Assembly (NCBI GenBank): GCA_963682175.1
Contig: OY821775.1
Span: 13,984,501 to 14,048,500 of the forward strand
Direction of reading: 5' to 3'
DNA from: Triglochin maritima
Taxonomy: Eukaryota > Streptophyta > Magnoliopsida > Alismatales > Juncaginaceae
Length of the DNA stretch: 64,000 nt
A program made the position numbers and the translations under genes. Under the pieces are notes generated by a model. That model was not told where the DNA came from. It saw nothing but the letters and a program-made list of their open reading frames with translations, and did no database searches. Below are positions 11,344 to 23,192 of the stretch, piece after piece; the first letter of the stretch is position 1; the number at the start of each line of letters is the position of its first letter.

Positions 11344-14277
11344 TTACAAAAAATACAATTGGAAGGAGAACCTCTTAGTCGTCAGCATGTTTCTGATGAA
11401 ATAGCGAGCCCATCGGTCGCGAGTTTCATCGAGCTCCTGTTGCGAGAATGGATCACTACTTTTTGGGAAAACCTATCAAAAAAATACAAGTGTGTTGAAT
11501 ATTAATTACTAAATATTGAAACTACAATTGAATATACAATTGAATAACGATCTACATTACCTCGGTTAGACATACGTCTTGAGTTGTCACATCGAGGATT
11601 TCCTCCATGTATCTCATCACGTAGTAACCGCATTCCGTATTTCCAACCTGCTTCCGGTACTACAAACATAGGAATTCGCTAAATATTTGTTCCTAACTTA
11701 ATTAGCAAAAATAGGATAGAACGTACTCTCATTCCATGCCATGTTATTCCTGATTTTGTGGTTGTTCTCCTACCACCTAAAGCTCTGTAAACCTTAATTG
11801 CCCTGAGTAGCACAAGTTAAAATATCAATCAATAATACTAATAAAAATCCACGAATTACTTTATTCACGACTAAACGAACTTACATATTTAGAAGTTTCT
11901 TTATTGAGTCCCTTGGTTTATTCGACCCCAACGGATCAAACCAATATGCCGAATTAGTCGTTGGGCATACAACGACAAGCATCCAATGAGCCATGTGTTA
12001 TATATAATTAGAAGTTTATTACAAAATAAAATTTCACTTTGAATTACAAAGTTTACCTCTCATGATAAGGGATCAGATAATATTTCTTGTCTTCTTCTTT
12101 AAAGAATGTCCCAAGTTAACCCGATTTATCGTCATTCCCGTATATATATGTAGATGGACTGATAAATCCAAATACTTGATCCTCGGGAAAGATTGACCTT
12201 CTGGCGTCGTAAAGATGTCTACAAGTATAAAAATTATAATTTATTACAGTTTTGATAAAATTATTCAATACTTTTCATTGTATACAAAAGAACACTTACT
12301 TCACTTGCACGTCGATAATCATGATACACAACGAATCCATCGCCATGAACTGCATGATATCCTCTTTGGTGACGTACAAAGCGGGAGGCAACCCTTTATT
12401 CCCCTCCAACTCCTAGGTACTTAAGGATTGTGCCTCCCTACCTACCATACATTGATACAACATTTTCCACCTACTTGGAAGCGAATTAATGTTGATCGGA
12501 GATTGGTTGTTTGACTCTTTGCTCCGGGGGCTTGACACCTTACACATATGTATAGAACCGTTAAAATACAATTGTTAACAAATTTGAAGTTTAAAGTCTT
12601 TCAAAGTTAAATTATACCTCATGTTTGTCGTTTAGCTCTACTAAATAACTAGGCCAACGCACAAACCCACCGATAGCATCGCCGAGAGTAACAATCTCTT
12701 CTTCCGGAAATGGCACAAAAGCACCAGGATCTAAGGAACTCTCAACTGCAACCTTCAATTCTCCCTCTCCTACCTCTGTGAAGTGGTGTCTGGAGATGTT
12801 ATAAACTTTCCCGTGTCCCACCAATCTTCGATCAGGGTCTTCGACAAATAAAGCACATCTAGATCCATCCGCGAACTTTCCAAACGAGGGACCGTCGACG
12901 AGGGCCAATTCTCGAGAATGAGACACGAAATCATCTTGTCGATGAGGGTGGAACACTAGCGGAACTGGAGTAGTCTCCGCGGAAGAACCAGTCTTACGAC
13001 GGGTAGGAGAAGTAGGCAAATCACGATCCAATCTCTCTGTAAGAAGTTGCAAAGACTTCTTCAAATCTGCGATCTCTTCCTGGCATTTGGTATGACTAGT
13101 CGACGCAGTAGACCGTTGAGTCTTCCCATAATATTGTCGAAGTCCAACTCTACTCCCTACCCCTCGCACACGACCGGGGTGTTCGTCGTTTCCCAAGGCC
13201 TCGCGTAGAATATCATTCCGACCATCGGAAGCAAATTCGCCTTGAGATTCTCTCAACTTCAGAGAGTCCTAAGTTTAAAACAATATTTACTATCATTTGA
13301 AAAATATAAAATTAATGATTCTGAATTAATAACATATATATAAGTGATGCAACTTACTATCTTCGAGTCGATAGCTTGCGACTCGTCTGTGACGTACTCC
13401 TCTCTGGAGTTTACTCTCGCTCTCTTCCAAGAATCACAACGAGCTACGGGAGAAGGAGGAGATAGGTTACTTGCTTGCTCCTCACTCATACCGGAGTCAA
13501 TTGCCTGCTGTCTCTTCTGAGCAATTTTTTCAGCCATCATTTGTGCTTCTAACTTGTGGTACCCCGCTCGAGACATACGATGGGTATACTTGTTAGAAGA
13601 TCTAATCTTTTGGTTTTTTGCTCGGATGGCCTAAAATCAAGTTTATTAGATTGTCACTAAAATCAATAACTAACAAGTTTGTTTTGAAACTCAGTTACTA
13701 TATTATAAATTAAACTCAGTTACCTCAAACTCCGGGCTATCTCTGGATTTTCTGAATAGCTCCCATTGATTCGGAGTGATAAAGTTATAGACATCGCATG
13801 GATTTCTATCCTGGTAGTCTCCGAATACGTACTTGTTCGTTAAATTTGTTTTGAACTCCCTCCAACGAACTGACATGTATGTCATCCACTTTTTCTTCAA
13901 CTTGTCAGTGGATTGGAACTCAAAAGATTCCTACAACACGTTAACTTTTTATATATCAAAAGTTCGACTAAAACTATAGAAATCTATAATGGAACCATTA
14001 CCTGCACATTATCCCATATTGTGTCCTTCAACTTCTCATCTACATCAGCCCAACTGGATAAACAAATGTCAACTTTGGCCCTCGCTAAGCTACCCAGAAA
14101 ACTTTTCCAATTATCAGACAGCATGCCTAACGGCTCAAGACGGTCATCAAACTGGATTGGAACTCTACCGTCTCTAGTTCTTCTGCCCACGAATTCTTTC
14201 ATGAGACAAGGACCTCGTGTACTGTATGTCTTCGAACCTTCAGACTCGGAGGAAGTGGGTTTCTTTTTCGGAGTCAT
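11344..14277 (-). pseudogene. CACTA gene 2: Transposase_24-like protein with C-terminal Ulp1 protease
   Basis: Several exons with GT-AG borders can be read: 14002-14277, 13724-13930, 13358-13630, 12618-13268, then smaller ones, including 11561-11659, ending at a TAA at 11344. Exons 1-3 give the family blocks SWADVDEKLKDTIWDNVQ, KKWMTYMSVRWREFKTNL and RMSRAGYHKLEAQMMAEK. Exon 4 has a coiled-coil-like run (EEIADLKKSLQLLTERLDRD). The distal exons form a C48 protease: His in HMAHWMLVVVCPTT (about 11985) and Cys in GNTECGYYVMRYMEEI (about 11625). In the exon near 12418 an in-frame TAG follows QSLST, so this copy is probably not functional. In En/Spm the equivalent protein binds the subterminal repeats. 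Confidence 0.78.
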
Positions 14278-14347
14278 TATACTATAAAAGATAAATTCAA
14301 GTAATTAAATAAGGTAAAGACATGGATTAAATGTCTATTACAATGTG

Positions 14348-17300
14348 TTACAACAGAAAATTTGCACCTTTACTGTTTTTTTTCCTTAATGGATTTTCAA
14401 TCCATATACCTTCACCGTGGTCATCTCTAAACATACAAGTCTCAACATTTATTTCTTCATCTACTGAGTTCAACTCAGGTGCTTGCTTAGAGAAAGGTGG
14501 TGTCTCTTCATACTCGATCAGGCTATCATCTGATACAATTTTTTTCTTCCCTTCCAAAATTACTGCCCATTTCTTATCACATGGATTAGCCACATAGAAG
14601 ACTTGTTTCGCTTGGGAAGCTAGAATAAAAGGTTCTCCTTTATACCCTTGTTTTGAAAAATCAATTAAAGTGAAGCCATAGTCATCCACTCGAACTCCTG
14701 TTTTATTATCAGCCCATTTGCATCTAAATATAGGTACATTGAATTTAACAAAGTCTAGCTCCCATATATCTTCAATTACACCGTAATAGGACATGTCGGC
14801 GTATACAGGATTCTTGTCTTTAGAACTAGACACATGCAAAGACTCTTCTATTAAGGTGACGCCACTGTTCTGAACAGCACTTTTCGCATCTTCACAAACT
14901 GTGTAGAAAGAATATCCATTGATATCATAACCACTGTAACTTATAACAACAGAATGCGGACCGTAAGCCAACCACTGTATTGTCTCAGAAACATCACGTT
15001 TGTATGCTAGATTTTTGAACCAAGAGATGAAATTCTTATTGTGACTATTAATTACTTGTTGATCACTCCACAAAGGATTTCTTTCCTTTAGAAACTTCAT
15101 GTGTTCATTTAGGTGTGGTTGAACTTCATTCGAATTGCACAACACATAAAAATATGCTGTCATTAAGTCATCGTCATTTGGATTTAACATTTTCATCCCA
15201 CGTGTCCCTTTACCATCGGCACGTTTATCATGACGATTCTTCGGAAGTCCAACAATTTTGGTGTTTGCTAGGTATCCAGTGCAAAACTCGATAACCTCCT
15301 CAGCTATGTATCCTTCAACAATACTAGCATCTGGTCTTTGACGATTTTTGCAATAACCTTTCAACACTTTCATATAACGCTCGAAAGGATACATCCACCT
15401 TAAGAAAACTGGTCCGCACAATTTAACTTCTCTAACCAAATGAATAACAAGATGAATCATAATGTCGAAAAAAGCCGGGGGGAAGAACATCTCCAACTGA
15501 CATAATGTGACCACAATTTCATTCTGTAACTTGTCTAACTGCACATGATCGACCACTTTACTGCAAATCTTATTCAAAAAGGAACACAACTTTATTATTG
15601 CTTGTCTAACATCTTTCGGTAATATAGATCTCAGTGCTACAGGTAACAACTGCTGCATTAAAGTGTGACAATCGTGAGACTTCATCCCCACAAGTTTCAA
15701 ATACTTCATAACAACAAGACTACTGATATTTGAAGAATAACCTTGTGGAACCCTTACATCGTGCAAACACTGACAGAGAATTCTTTTCTCCTTTCTAGAC
15801 AATGTATAACTAGCTGGAGGTAAGTAATTCCGATCTCCTTTCTTCTCTGGTGCCAACATTGCTCGTATACCAATATCAACAAGATCAAGTCTTGCATTAT
15901 ATCCATCTTTGGTTTTACCAGGTATGTTCAACAGAGTGCCAACAAGACTATCACAAACATTTTTCTCTACGTGCATCACATCAGTACAATGTCTAACTTC
16001 TAAAGTTTTCCAGTAAGGGAGATCAAAAAATATTGATCTTTTTTTCCAACTACTTTTGTCGTTTGCTCGTTTGTACGGTTTTCCAAATTCACATTCAATG
16101 TTCCTTACACGTTCATACACCTTTTCGACGCTGATTTCAACTGGCGGATTCTGAAACTCTTGTTTTCCGTTAAATGCCTTCGTCAACCTACGATAAGGAT
16201 GAGAGTTCGGCAAAAATCTCCGATGACCGAGATAGACAGTCTTAGAACCATTAACTAGTTGCAAAGAACATGTATTTTCCTCGCAAATTGGACAAGCTTT
16301 ATGACCTTTGACTGAATATCCAGACAGATTACGATAAGCTGGAAAGTCATTAATCGTGCAAAATATCATTGCCCGCATTACGAACGACTCCTGACGATAA
16401 GAATCAAAAATTGACTCTCTGTCATCCCACAATCTCTTTAGGTCATCAATTAAAGGTCTTAAATACACATCGATGTCGTTTCCAGGTTGTTTCGGACCAG
16501 AAATCATTAAGGACAACATGATATATTTGCGTTTCATGCATAACCACGGGGGCAGATTGTAAATTACAAGCAGAACGGGCCAAGAACTGTGAATGCTACT
16601 CAAACTACCGAAAGGATTCATTCCGTCAGTACAGAGCCCAAGTCGTACATTCCTCGATTCTTCACCAAACACAGGGAAGTCGACATTTATTTTTTTCCAC
16701 TGAGGTGAATCTGCAGGGTGACGTAGCAACTGATCATTTGGTTTCTCACGATCAGCATTCCATGTCATGTTCTTGGAATCCTCTTTACCCGCAAACAAAC
16801 GTTTAAGCCTTGGTATTATCGGAAGATACCACAAAATCTTAGCAGGAGGTCCTTTGATTTTCATCTCATCAGCCTCTTCATTGAGGTTTGGTCCACTACG
16901 TTTCATTTTGTATCTTGAAACATTACACCTGGGACAGGAATGTAAGTTTTCAAACTCACCCCTATACAATATACAATCGTTCGGGCATGCATGTATCTTC
17001 CTATATTCAATTATCATAGGACACAACACTTTCTTAGCATCATAAGTTCTATCTGGCAACTCATTATCATCTGGAAGCATCTCTTTCAATAACTTCAACA
17101 TTGATGTGAAACTGACATCGGACCAACCATTTCCTGCTTTTAAATTGTACAACTTCAACACCGCTGACAATCTAGTCAATTTGGTACAACTCTTTTACAA
17201 CGGCTTCTCATTGTCACTCAACAAACTACCAAGTAAATCGGGGTTGGACGAAAAAAATTCAGCCATATCCTGAACCATTTCCTCTAAGTTATCTTCCACA

Positions 17301-17474
17301 TTAACGTTGTCTCCGTCATTCTTGGAACAACTAAATCATTCATTTTCGCCGTGTCATATCCACCGTCTGTAATTTGGGTCGAAACCTTTCTCAAACAAAT
17401 GATCTTTCATTTTCCGAAAAGTCAGCACTGACATATAATGACACTTATTGCATGGACAATACGCCATGTCGCTG
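14348..17474 (-). pseudogene. CACTA gene 1: TNP2-type transposase with N-terminal stops
   Basis: An open frame of 943 codons ends at 14348 and contains TNP2 family blocks: CTKLTRLSAVLKLYNLK, GLCTDGMNPFGSL (about 16620), LPYWKTLEVRHCTDVMHVEK (about 15990), the SHDCHTLMQQLLPVALR region and the C-terminal WADNKTGVRVDDYGFTLIDF. Further upstream the same protein continues to the N-terminal Cys motif YCPCNKCHYMSVLTFRKMKD (about 17460) but is cut by three stops: TGA after YRRWI, TGA after HGENE and TAA after NEKPL (about 17197). The enzyme recognises and cuts the element ends. The first TGA is explicable as TGG to TGA. It is spaced 70 bp from gene 2, same strand. Confidence 0.9.
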
Positions 17475-17480
17475 TATTTC

Positions 17481-17870
17481 AGGACCACTAGTATATAGGA
17501 AATCAAGAACCCGGAGGTCCCTAATATATCTCAGGGAGACTAGATGGGAAACGACGTTCAGGCCGAAACGGTCTTAAACATCGAGGACCACTAATCTATA
17601 GGAAATCAAGAACCCGGAGGTTCTTAAAATCTCAGGGAGACTAGATGGGCAACGACATTCAGGCCATAACAGTCTTAAACGGTTTCCTCTCCTTAATGCG
17701 TCCGAAAATCCTAGGGGCCAACGTCTAATTGATTTTATTAAGGCTCTTTTATTAAGTGGTTTCTGGGCCAAGGAAAGGGTGATGAAATACCCCACCTCAT
17801 TTCCTATAGGTGACTGCCCCCTAAGTGTTTTTCATACCTTAATCTAACAAACAACACACCAAACAAACAC
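17481..17870 (-). repeat. Captured Athila-like retrotransposon leader inside the CACTA, with a tandem duplication
   Basis: Read on the reverse strand, this stretch aligns with the leaders of D (22640-22860) and C (53461-53660): it has GGTGGGGTATTTCATCACCC, then TTAGACGTTGGCCCCTAGGA and a GTTGCC end. The unit around GGACCACTA...TCAGGCC is present twice (17481-17584 and 17585-17690). No LTR is seen with it, so only a leader fragment of a third related family was captured. Confidence 0.75.
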
Positions 17871-19217
17871 TCACCTCACTCTTTTTCCAATGCAAGTCCT
17901 ACTAACTAATGCGTGCTTTCTAATGAATGATGAGTGAAAGATAGTACGTACCTTACGCCAGCAATCTACGACAGAAATCGTAAATAATAGAAAAATACAA
18001 TGCATGCAAATCCTATATGATGAATGACTTAGCAAATATTGTCTAATCTTTTGCTTTGGGTTATTAAAGGCCAAGTTGTTTAAGGGGGGCAATGAGTTAT
18101 TATCATAATATTAAAAATTCAAAAAATTAAGGCAATAAACATTTAAAATATTAAAAGCAAGTATTAAAAATAATTACTTGAATTGACAGAAAAACATTTT
18201 AAAAAACAAACTATCATGTTATTAATAATAATTGGGAATAAAATTTTATTGAAATTTTGGCAGAACCTCCACTTAAAATTTGATATGTAAAATTCTTCAA
18301 ATCCTGAAATCAACAAGAAAAATGTATATCTAGTTATCTACTCACATTCACATCATGTATTTCTCTTCTCAATCCAAACCAAATTCTTAACATAATCCAA
18401 ACCAAATCAATCCAATGAAAACAAAGTTTGGTTAAATCATCCAACCAACCCAACTCAATCCAAACCAAATCAATCCAATGAAGTTGTTTATCAAATATCA
18501 ACACATATAACACACACATAACGTCAAGAGTGTACATCCACATCAAGACCATACAACTCATGCCATTACACATCATCAATCCATAATTTTGATTTCTTTT
18601 TTTCTACTTTGGAAACCATTTGCTACACACCAACAAATTGAATCATTAAATAACTTGGAAAATAAAAGGAATTCTAAATGTTGATATTTGCATCAATACA
18701 CTTAGATTATCACATTAACCAATAATGATTATCACATTAACCAATATTTGCATCAATACGTTATTATTGTGAACTAATCCTAATTTGGCGTTGGATTCTT
18801 GGTCTAAACTAATCCTAAATTAAGGATCTAAAATTGAGCACGAACCAGAGGAGGGAAAAGTTGTGATGCCGGAGGAGATCTTTGTGGTTCCCGAAGACGT
18901 CGCGGAGGAGACGGCTGTAAACGACACGAGGAAGCTACATGCGGAGGAGGCTAAGTTAGAAAGAATATGTGGAGAAAGACGAACTTAAAACAACCAAAAA
19001 CGAACTTAAAACCTACATGTGGAGAGAGACGGAGGAAGACGGAGGAAGAAGGAGAAGAGGGCCGGAGAAGTGGAGGAGAGCTTGGGAGCTCGCTGCGGTG
19101 CCGGAGACGGTGCGGATCGGTCGGAGGATGGTCGCGGAGGAGAGTTCGGTCGCGGGACGGCTAGGGTTTGGGTGGGTTTCGACTGAAATGAATGAAAGAA
19201 AACGCGTCTGTCCGATT
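17871..19217 (-). other. CACTA 5' region, no recognisable gene
   Basis: AT-rich DNA with short local duplications (AACCAAATCAATCCAATGAA at 18401 and 18463) and a purine-rich GC stretch at 18840-19190 just inside the right subterminal array. Because both genes read leftwards, the promoter and first exon of the transposase gene should lie here, but I cannot place them. Confidence 0.6.
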
Positions 19218-19535
19218 TCTTTAAGACATATATACGTCGGATGTTCCATAACACCGACGTCTATACCTCGACGTCTATATGGTTGGAGTATAGACGTCGG
19301 TCTTACATTAAGTCCGACGTCTATACCCTATAGACGTCGGATTCACAAAGTACTACACCACCGACGTCTATAGGTCGACGTCTATACACTATAGACGTCG
19401 GCTAAACATGTTATTCCAACACCCGACGTCTATAGTGTCACATAGACGTCGTCTGCCATGACGACCGACGTCTATTCGGTCCTCTCCACACCAGACGTCA
19501 GTGGTTGTAACGGCCGACGTCTATTTGGCGACGAG
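19218..19535. repeat. CACTA right subterminal repeat array
   Basis: About fifteen copies of GACGTCGG/CCGACGTC in both orientations with TATA-flanks, mirror of the left array at 10600-11025. Confidence 0.9.
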
Positions 19536-19557
19536 TAAAGCCAATTCTGCACTAGTG

Positions 19558-20548
19558 TCACAAATACCGTAAATCGTTTGGAGCCAACAATGGTTTAAGG
19601 TCAAAATCAACCAGGAAACTGTGCTGATTCTGCTCAAATTCAACTGGGTTTTTTGAGTCGTACACAATCAATTTTAGATCAAATAACATGTGCTGGCGAT
19701 ACTGCGTCGACAACTTCACCGGAGCTTTGTTCATTATGTGCCAAATGCAAAATCAATGTTTGGCATTTGGGAACACATTCCTTACAACAGCAGTAATGGT
19801 GGCACATTGGTCCGTTATGATAGCTGATGGAGGGATATCTGCACAAACACGGATATTTTAGGAAAAAAGAAAATCGCTAAAAAGGAAACGAGAAAACTTA
19901 AAAGGACAAACTGATTGTTAAAAAGACCAATCATTAGTTAAAAGGTACAAGCCCAACACCGTGATACGACAAGAACATCGCCCGACTACGGATAATTAAA
20001 AAGTACAACCTATAATACTAAAAGGTATCAATCATAAGGTAAAAAGGACAAACTGTTTCTTAAAAAGGACAAACCCAACACCATCAATACGAGATACTCA
20101 TCCCTCCACACGTAAAATATTAAAAAGCACAAACTCATTCTTAAAAAGGATAATTCGTTATTTAAAAAGTACAAAGCCCACTAACATACATACGACAAGA
20201 ACATCTACCGACTACGGATACTTAAAAAGTACACCCTAACATACTAAAATAGACAACTCATCAGGTAAAATGGACAAATCATAAGGTAAAAAGGACAAGC
20301 CCCAACACCATCAATACGAGTACAAACTCTTGAAATGTACCGCACATACACGAAAGGCACGTCTGGAACAACCATATGTAATTTTCAGTAGTCTCACAGG
20401 GCAACAAAGCGCAACCGAGCCACACATACTCAAAATGATGATTAACTCCTACAAAGTGTGCAAAGGGCATGTCGTATTTGTTTGTGACGTACGTAATGTC
20501 AAACGTATAGCATCCCCAAAGTATGAATAGGCAGCTCTAGAACGGCAG
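19558..20548 (-). pseudogene. FAR1/MULE transposase, central catalytic part (element E)
   Basis: Read leftwards from the D junction: SRAAYSYFGDAIRFDITYVT with a likely first catalytic Asp, NKYDMPFAHFVGVNHHF, CETTENYIWLFQTCLSCMCG, then a GT-AG intron (19839-20340), then DIPPSAIITDQ with a likely second Asp, NVFPNAKH, a TGA, FCIWHIMNKAP. These are standard MULE DDE blocks. The TGA sits where the family usually has a basic residue (CGA to TGA would explain it). A frameshift lies near the CACTA junction. The exons continue at 27884 upstream and 10577 downstream. Confidence 0.85.
19839..20340 (-). repeat. Minisatellite-filled intron of the MULE E transposase
   Basis: Donor GT at 20339-20340 (reverse strand G|GTACAT) and acceptor AG at 19839-19840 (TTTGTGCAG|A) join MCG to DIPPSAIITDQ, the expected family sequence. 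The 502 bp between them consist of units near TTAAAAAGGACAAA every 15-20 bases and two larger copies containing CAACACCATCAATACGAG. Confidence 0.8.
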
Positions 20549-22060
20549 TGATTAACATCATTTCAAGCTCATGTTTGTATCTTATATCCATTATCTTACA
20601 CCTAAGCAATGCTACGTGACGAGTTTATGGCTAGTTTTCAGGAATAAAGAGGTTTGAAGAGAAGAGCCATGAAAGGACCCAAAAGCACGAAAAATGACTT
20701 AATTGTGAGACCTAGGGACTGAGATGCAAGGGAGAAGGGCCTGATCGTAAGACCGAAGGACCTAAGAGAAAAACAGGAAACTCCACACCATCATGAGGAG
20801 TATTTTGGCAATTCGAGTCGGGTCGGCGCTCCAATAAACAAAGTAGATACATCAAAGACCAACAAAGACCACCAGGAAAGCCCACAACCAAAACCAACTC
20901 GATCGGGATCATATAGACCGCCAATTGGCGGTCCATATGTCTCCAGATCCGCTAAGATTTGTGCTAGGCTTGTATTAGTGTATTCTTAGTCTATTTTTGG
21001 TATTGGTTTAGTCCCACATCGGGGGATTGTCCCGGATTAGCTTTTTCCATGCCTATAAATAGAACTCTTCACCTTCCATTGTAATTACCCATTGTTTGGT
21101 GGCATTCTCTCTACTAAAGAGTGAGACTTGAAGCAATAACTCAAGGTGGAGAAGAGTGCTACCTTCAATGTGAGTCATTGTTAATAAAAGCTTATTTGTT
21201 TATTTTAATCTTGTTTTGTTATGTTGCTTGTTTTGTGTGGGTTGCTTTACTTTGTTTAATCTCTTGTTTAGTAATTTTAGTATCTTAGTTAAATGTTTTC
21301 TTTACTTAGTCTAATCAGTAGTGTAATGAGTAGTGAGTAGTTTCATCCCCATTTGGGGGTGGAGAAATATGTGATATAATCATGTAGTGTATTAAGTATG
21401 TGTTATCTTTATCCCTTGAGCTTTATATGATTTCCATAACCATCTAATGGGTTTTCACTCTTATCTTTGACATGCTAATGCTCTTGAATGAAGCTTAGCT
21501 TATGCTTTGATTAGTGGACCTATTTTATGGGGAATGATAAGGTTAGGATATGGATGAAGTTAATATTGGAAACACAATTTGTAGTGTATGTGATCTTGTT
21601 GCCTTTACCTTAGCTAATGTCTTGTATGTTTTAATGATGTAGTGAAATCTTAATTCATGTAGAGGCATAGTAGGGTATAGTCTTTATACTTGAGTTCATG
21701 TAGCTTCATTCCAATTATTGTCTTGTATGTTTTAATGATGTAGTCTTATCTTAATTCATGTAGAGGCAAAGTTGGATGTAGTTTTATGATTTCATGCACT
21801 ACATGTTGTGAGGAGCTTAATGAACACACACACACTTCTTTATGTTCACATTATTTCTCTACCCCCGTTGGGGTTTAGTTTTCTTGCTTTTCTTCCATTT
21901 GCACCTTAGTGTAGTTTAGTGTAACCAACCTTTCTTCCCTTTCTTTACCACTCGCCTTCGCACAAACCAAGTGTCGACACCCCCCTAGTGGACGACCCGT
22001 ATTTGCCACCGCTTCAATGCGGTCGTGAACTTGCGGTTAAATATAAAACGAGATCAATCA
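20549..22060 (+). repeat. D 5' LTR
   Basis: 1512 bp, TGATTAACATC...GAGATCAATCA. TATA box TATAAATA at 21054-21061; a perfect 18-bp palindrome at 20916-20933 lies about 120 bp upstream of it. Confidence 0.96.
20916..20933. repeat. Perfect palindrome in D U3
   Basis: GACCGCCAATTGGCGGTC is its own reverse complement. The same palindrome is in the 3' LTR (26738-26755) and, one base from perfect, in the leader (22241-22258). Confidence 0.95.
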
Positions 22061-22066
22061 AGTTTT

Positions 22067-22084
22067 TGGCGCCGTTGCCGGGGA
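22067..22084 (+). promoter_or_regulatory. D primer-binding site (tRNA-Asp)
   Basis: TGGCGCCGTTGCCGGGGA starts 6 bases after the LTR and is complementary to the 3' end of plant tRNA-Asp(GTC), as is usual in Athila/Tat elements. Confidence 0.93.
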
Positions 22085-23192
22085 GGTGCTCTGTCCAGAC
22101 CTTGGTTTGGACGATTCGAGGGGTTTTTGATTTTTTGTTTCCAGTTTTGTTTAGTTTCAGGGAACCAGAATAGCAAGGGGAGGCTACTGGGAAAGTTTGA
22201 GCAACAGAAGCCACAAAGAGACCGCCAATCAGCGGTTGGAGACCGCCAATTGGCGGCCTGGTAAGGGCTTCCTGCTCTCAAATTTCTTCTGGTGGTTTAT
22301 TGCTTTACTTTAGTTATCTGGGAGCCCAATTTTGCATGCTGTGATCTTTAGTTTCCTCCCATATTTAATTTTAATCCCCTTTAATCAACTTGGACCATAA
22401 AACTCAAAGCAAAAGATTAGACTTCTTGCCATCTAGGTCATGCACCATTGGTAGACCTTGCATGCATTTGTCTTTTCTTTGCTTTATATTTTGTCGTTGA
22501 TTGCTGGCGTGAGGTACGTGCACCCACATCCCTCATTCATGCATGTTTCGTTCATGCATTAGTTAGTAAGGTGCATCGGGACAAGAGTGAGAGAGCATTT
22601 GATTGGAGCGATTGATTGCTAGATCTAGGATTAAATCGCTACTAAGGAGGTGCTGTCCCATAAAAGATAAGGTGGGGGATTTCATCACCCTTTCCTTGGC
22701 CCCAAAAAAAATCACTCTTAATAAAGCCTTAACTAAAAGCAAGTAGACATTGGCCCTAGGATTGCGGGCGCACTAGGAGAGTAATCTAGTTGAGACCGTC
22801 ATGACCTGATTGGCGTTGCCTACCTTGTCGATAGTAGGAGGTACTGGATCTCCGGATCTGGTATCACTTGCTGGGCATTGTGGTCCTCGTTGTAGGGAGG
22901 TGAGACGTGTCGAGGCTAGTGACCTCGAAGTTAGGCGTCGTCTAGCCTAAGGACTCATTGCCTTACATTGTTTGAGCTGTACTTGCTAGTTAGGCTTCTA
23001 CCTGATCCCATTACCCACGCTAGCTCTAGGAGTCTTCCCTTCTCCTCTGAGTCATCTTCTTCTCACCTTCTTCTACGTTATAGTCTCCTCCCCTTTACAC
23101 TCTCTGGTAGCATTTTAGGGTCGAGTCGAGCACTTTTTGCGAGCTTGGCCTCGTGGTGGTGAGAGTGATCGACTCGAGAGTTCTTTGTTGAG
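22085..23192 (+). other. D leader, non-coding, with cis-acting blocks
   Basis: It carries two copies of the U3 palindrome sequence (22220-22238 imperfect, 22241-22258) and, at 22659-22860, a block shared with C and with the fragment captured in the CACTA. The block has GGTG...CACC arms at 22671-22674 and 22686-22689. A pyrimidine-rich TTCCCTTCTCCTCTGAGTC stretch follows (about 23036). No gene is visible. Confidence 0.75.

Larger units (their letters stand above)
10578..19557 (-). mobile_element. CACTA (En/Spm) transposon, complete, 8980 bp
   Basis: The left end reads CACTACTACAGAAAA and the right end ...TTCTGCACTAGTG, giving CACTA termini; the 3-bp duplication TCA flanks it (10575-10577 and 19558-19560). 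Both ends carry arrays of a GACGTCGG-type motif in both orientations, the usual binding array for the second CACTA protein. Two genes read leftwards: a TNP2-type transposase (14348-17474) then a Transposase_24/Ulp1-type gene (11344-14277). It is inserted in the FAR1 transposase of MULE E. Confidence 0.96.

Noticed and set aside
18969..19373. A 134-codon basic protein in the CACTA 5' region
   Set aside because: It runs into the subterminal repeat array, is on the strand opposite to the CACTA genes and has simple GGAGGA-type composition.
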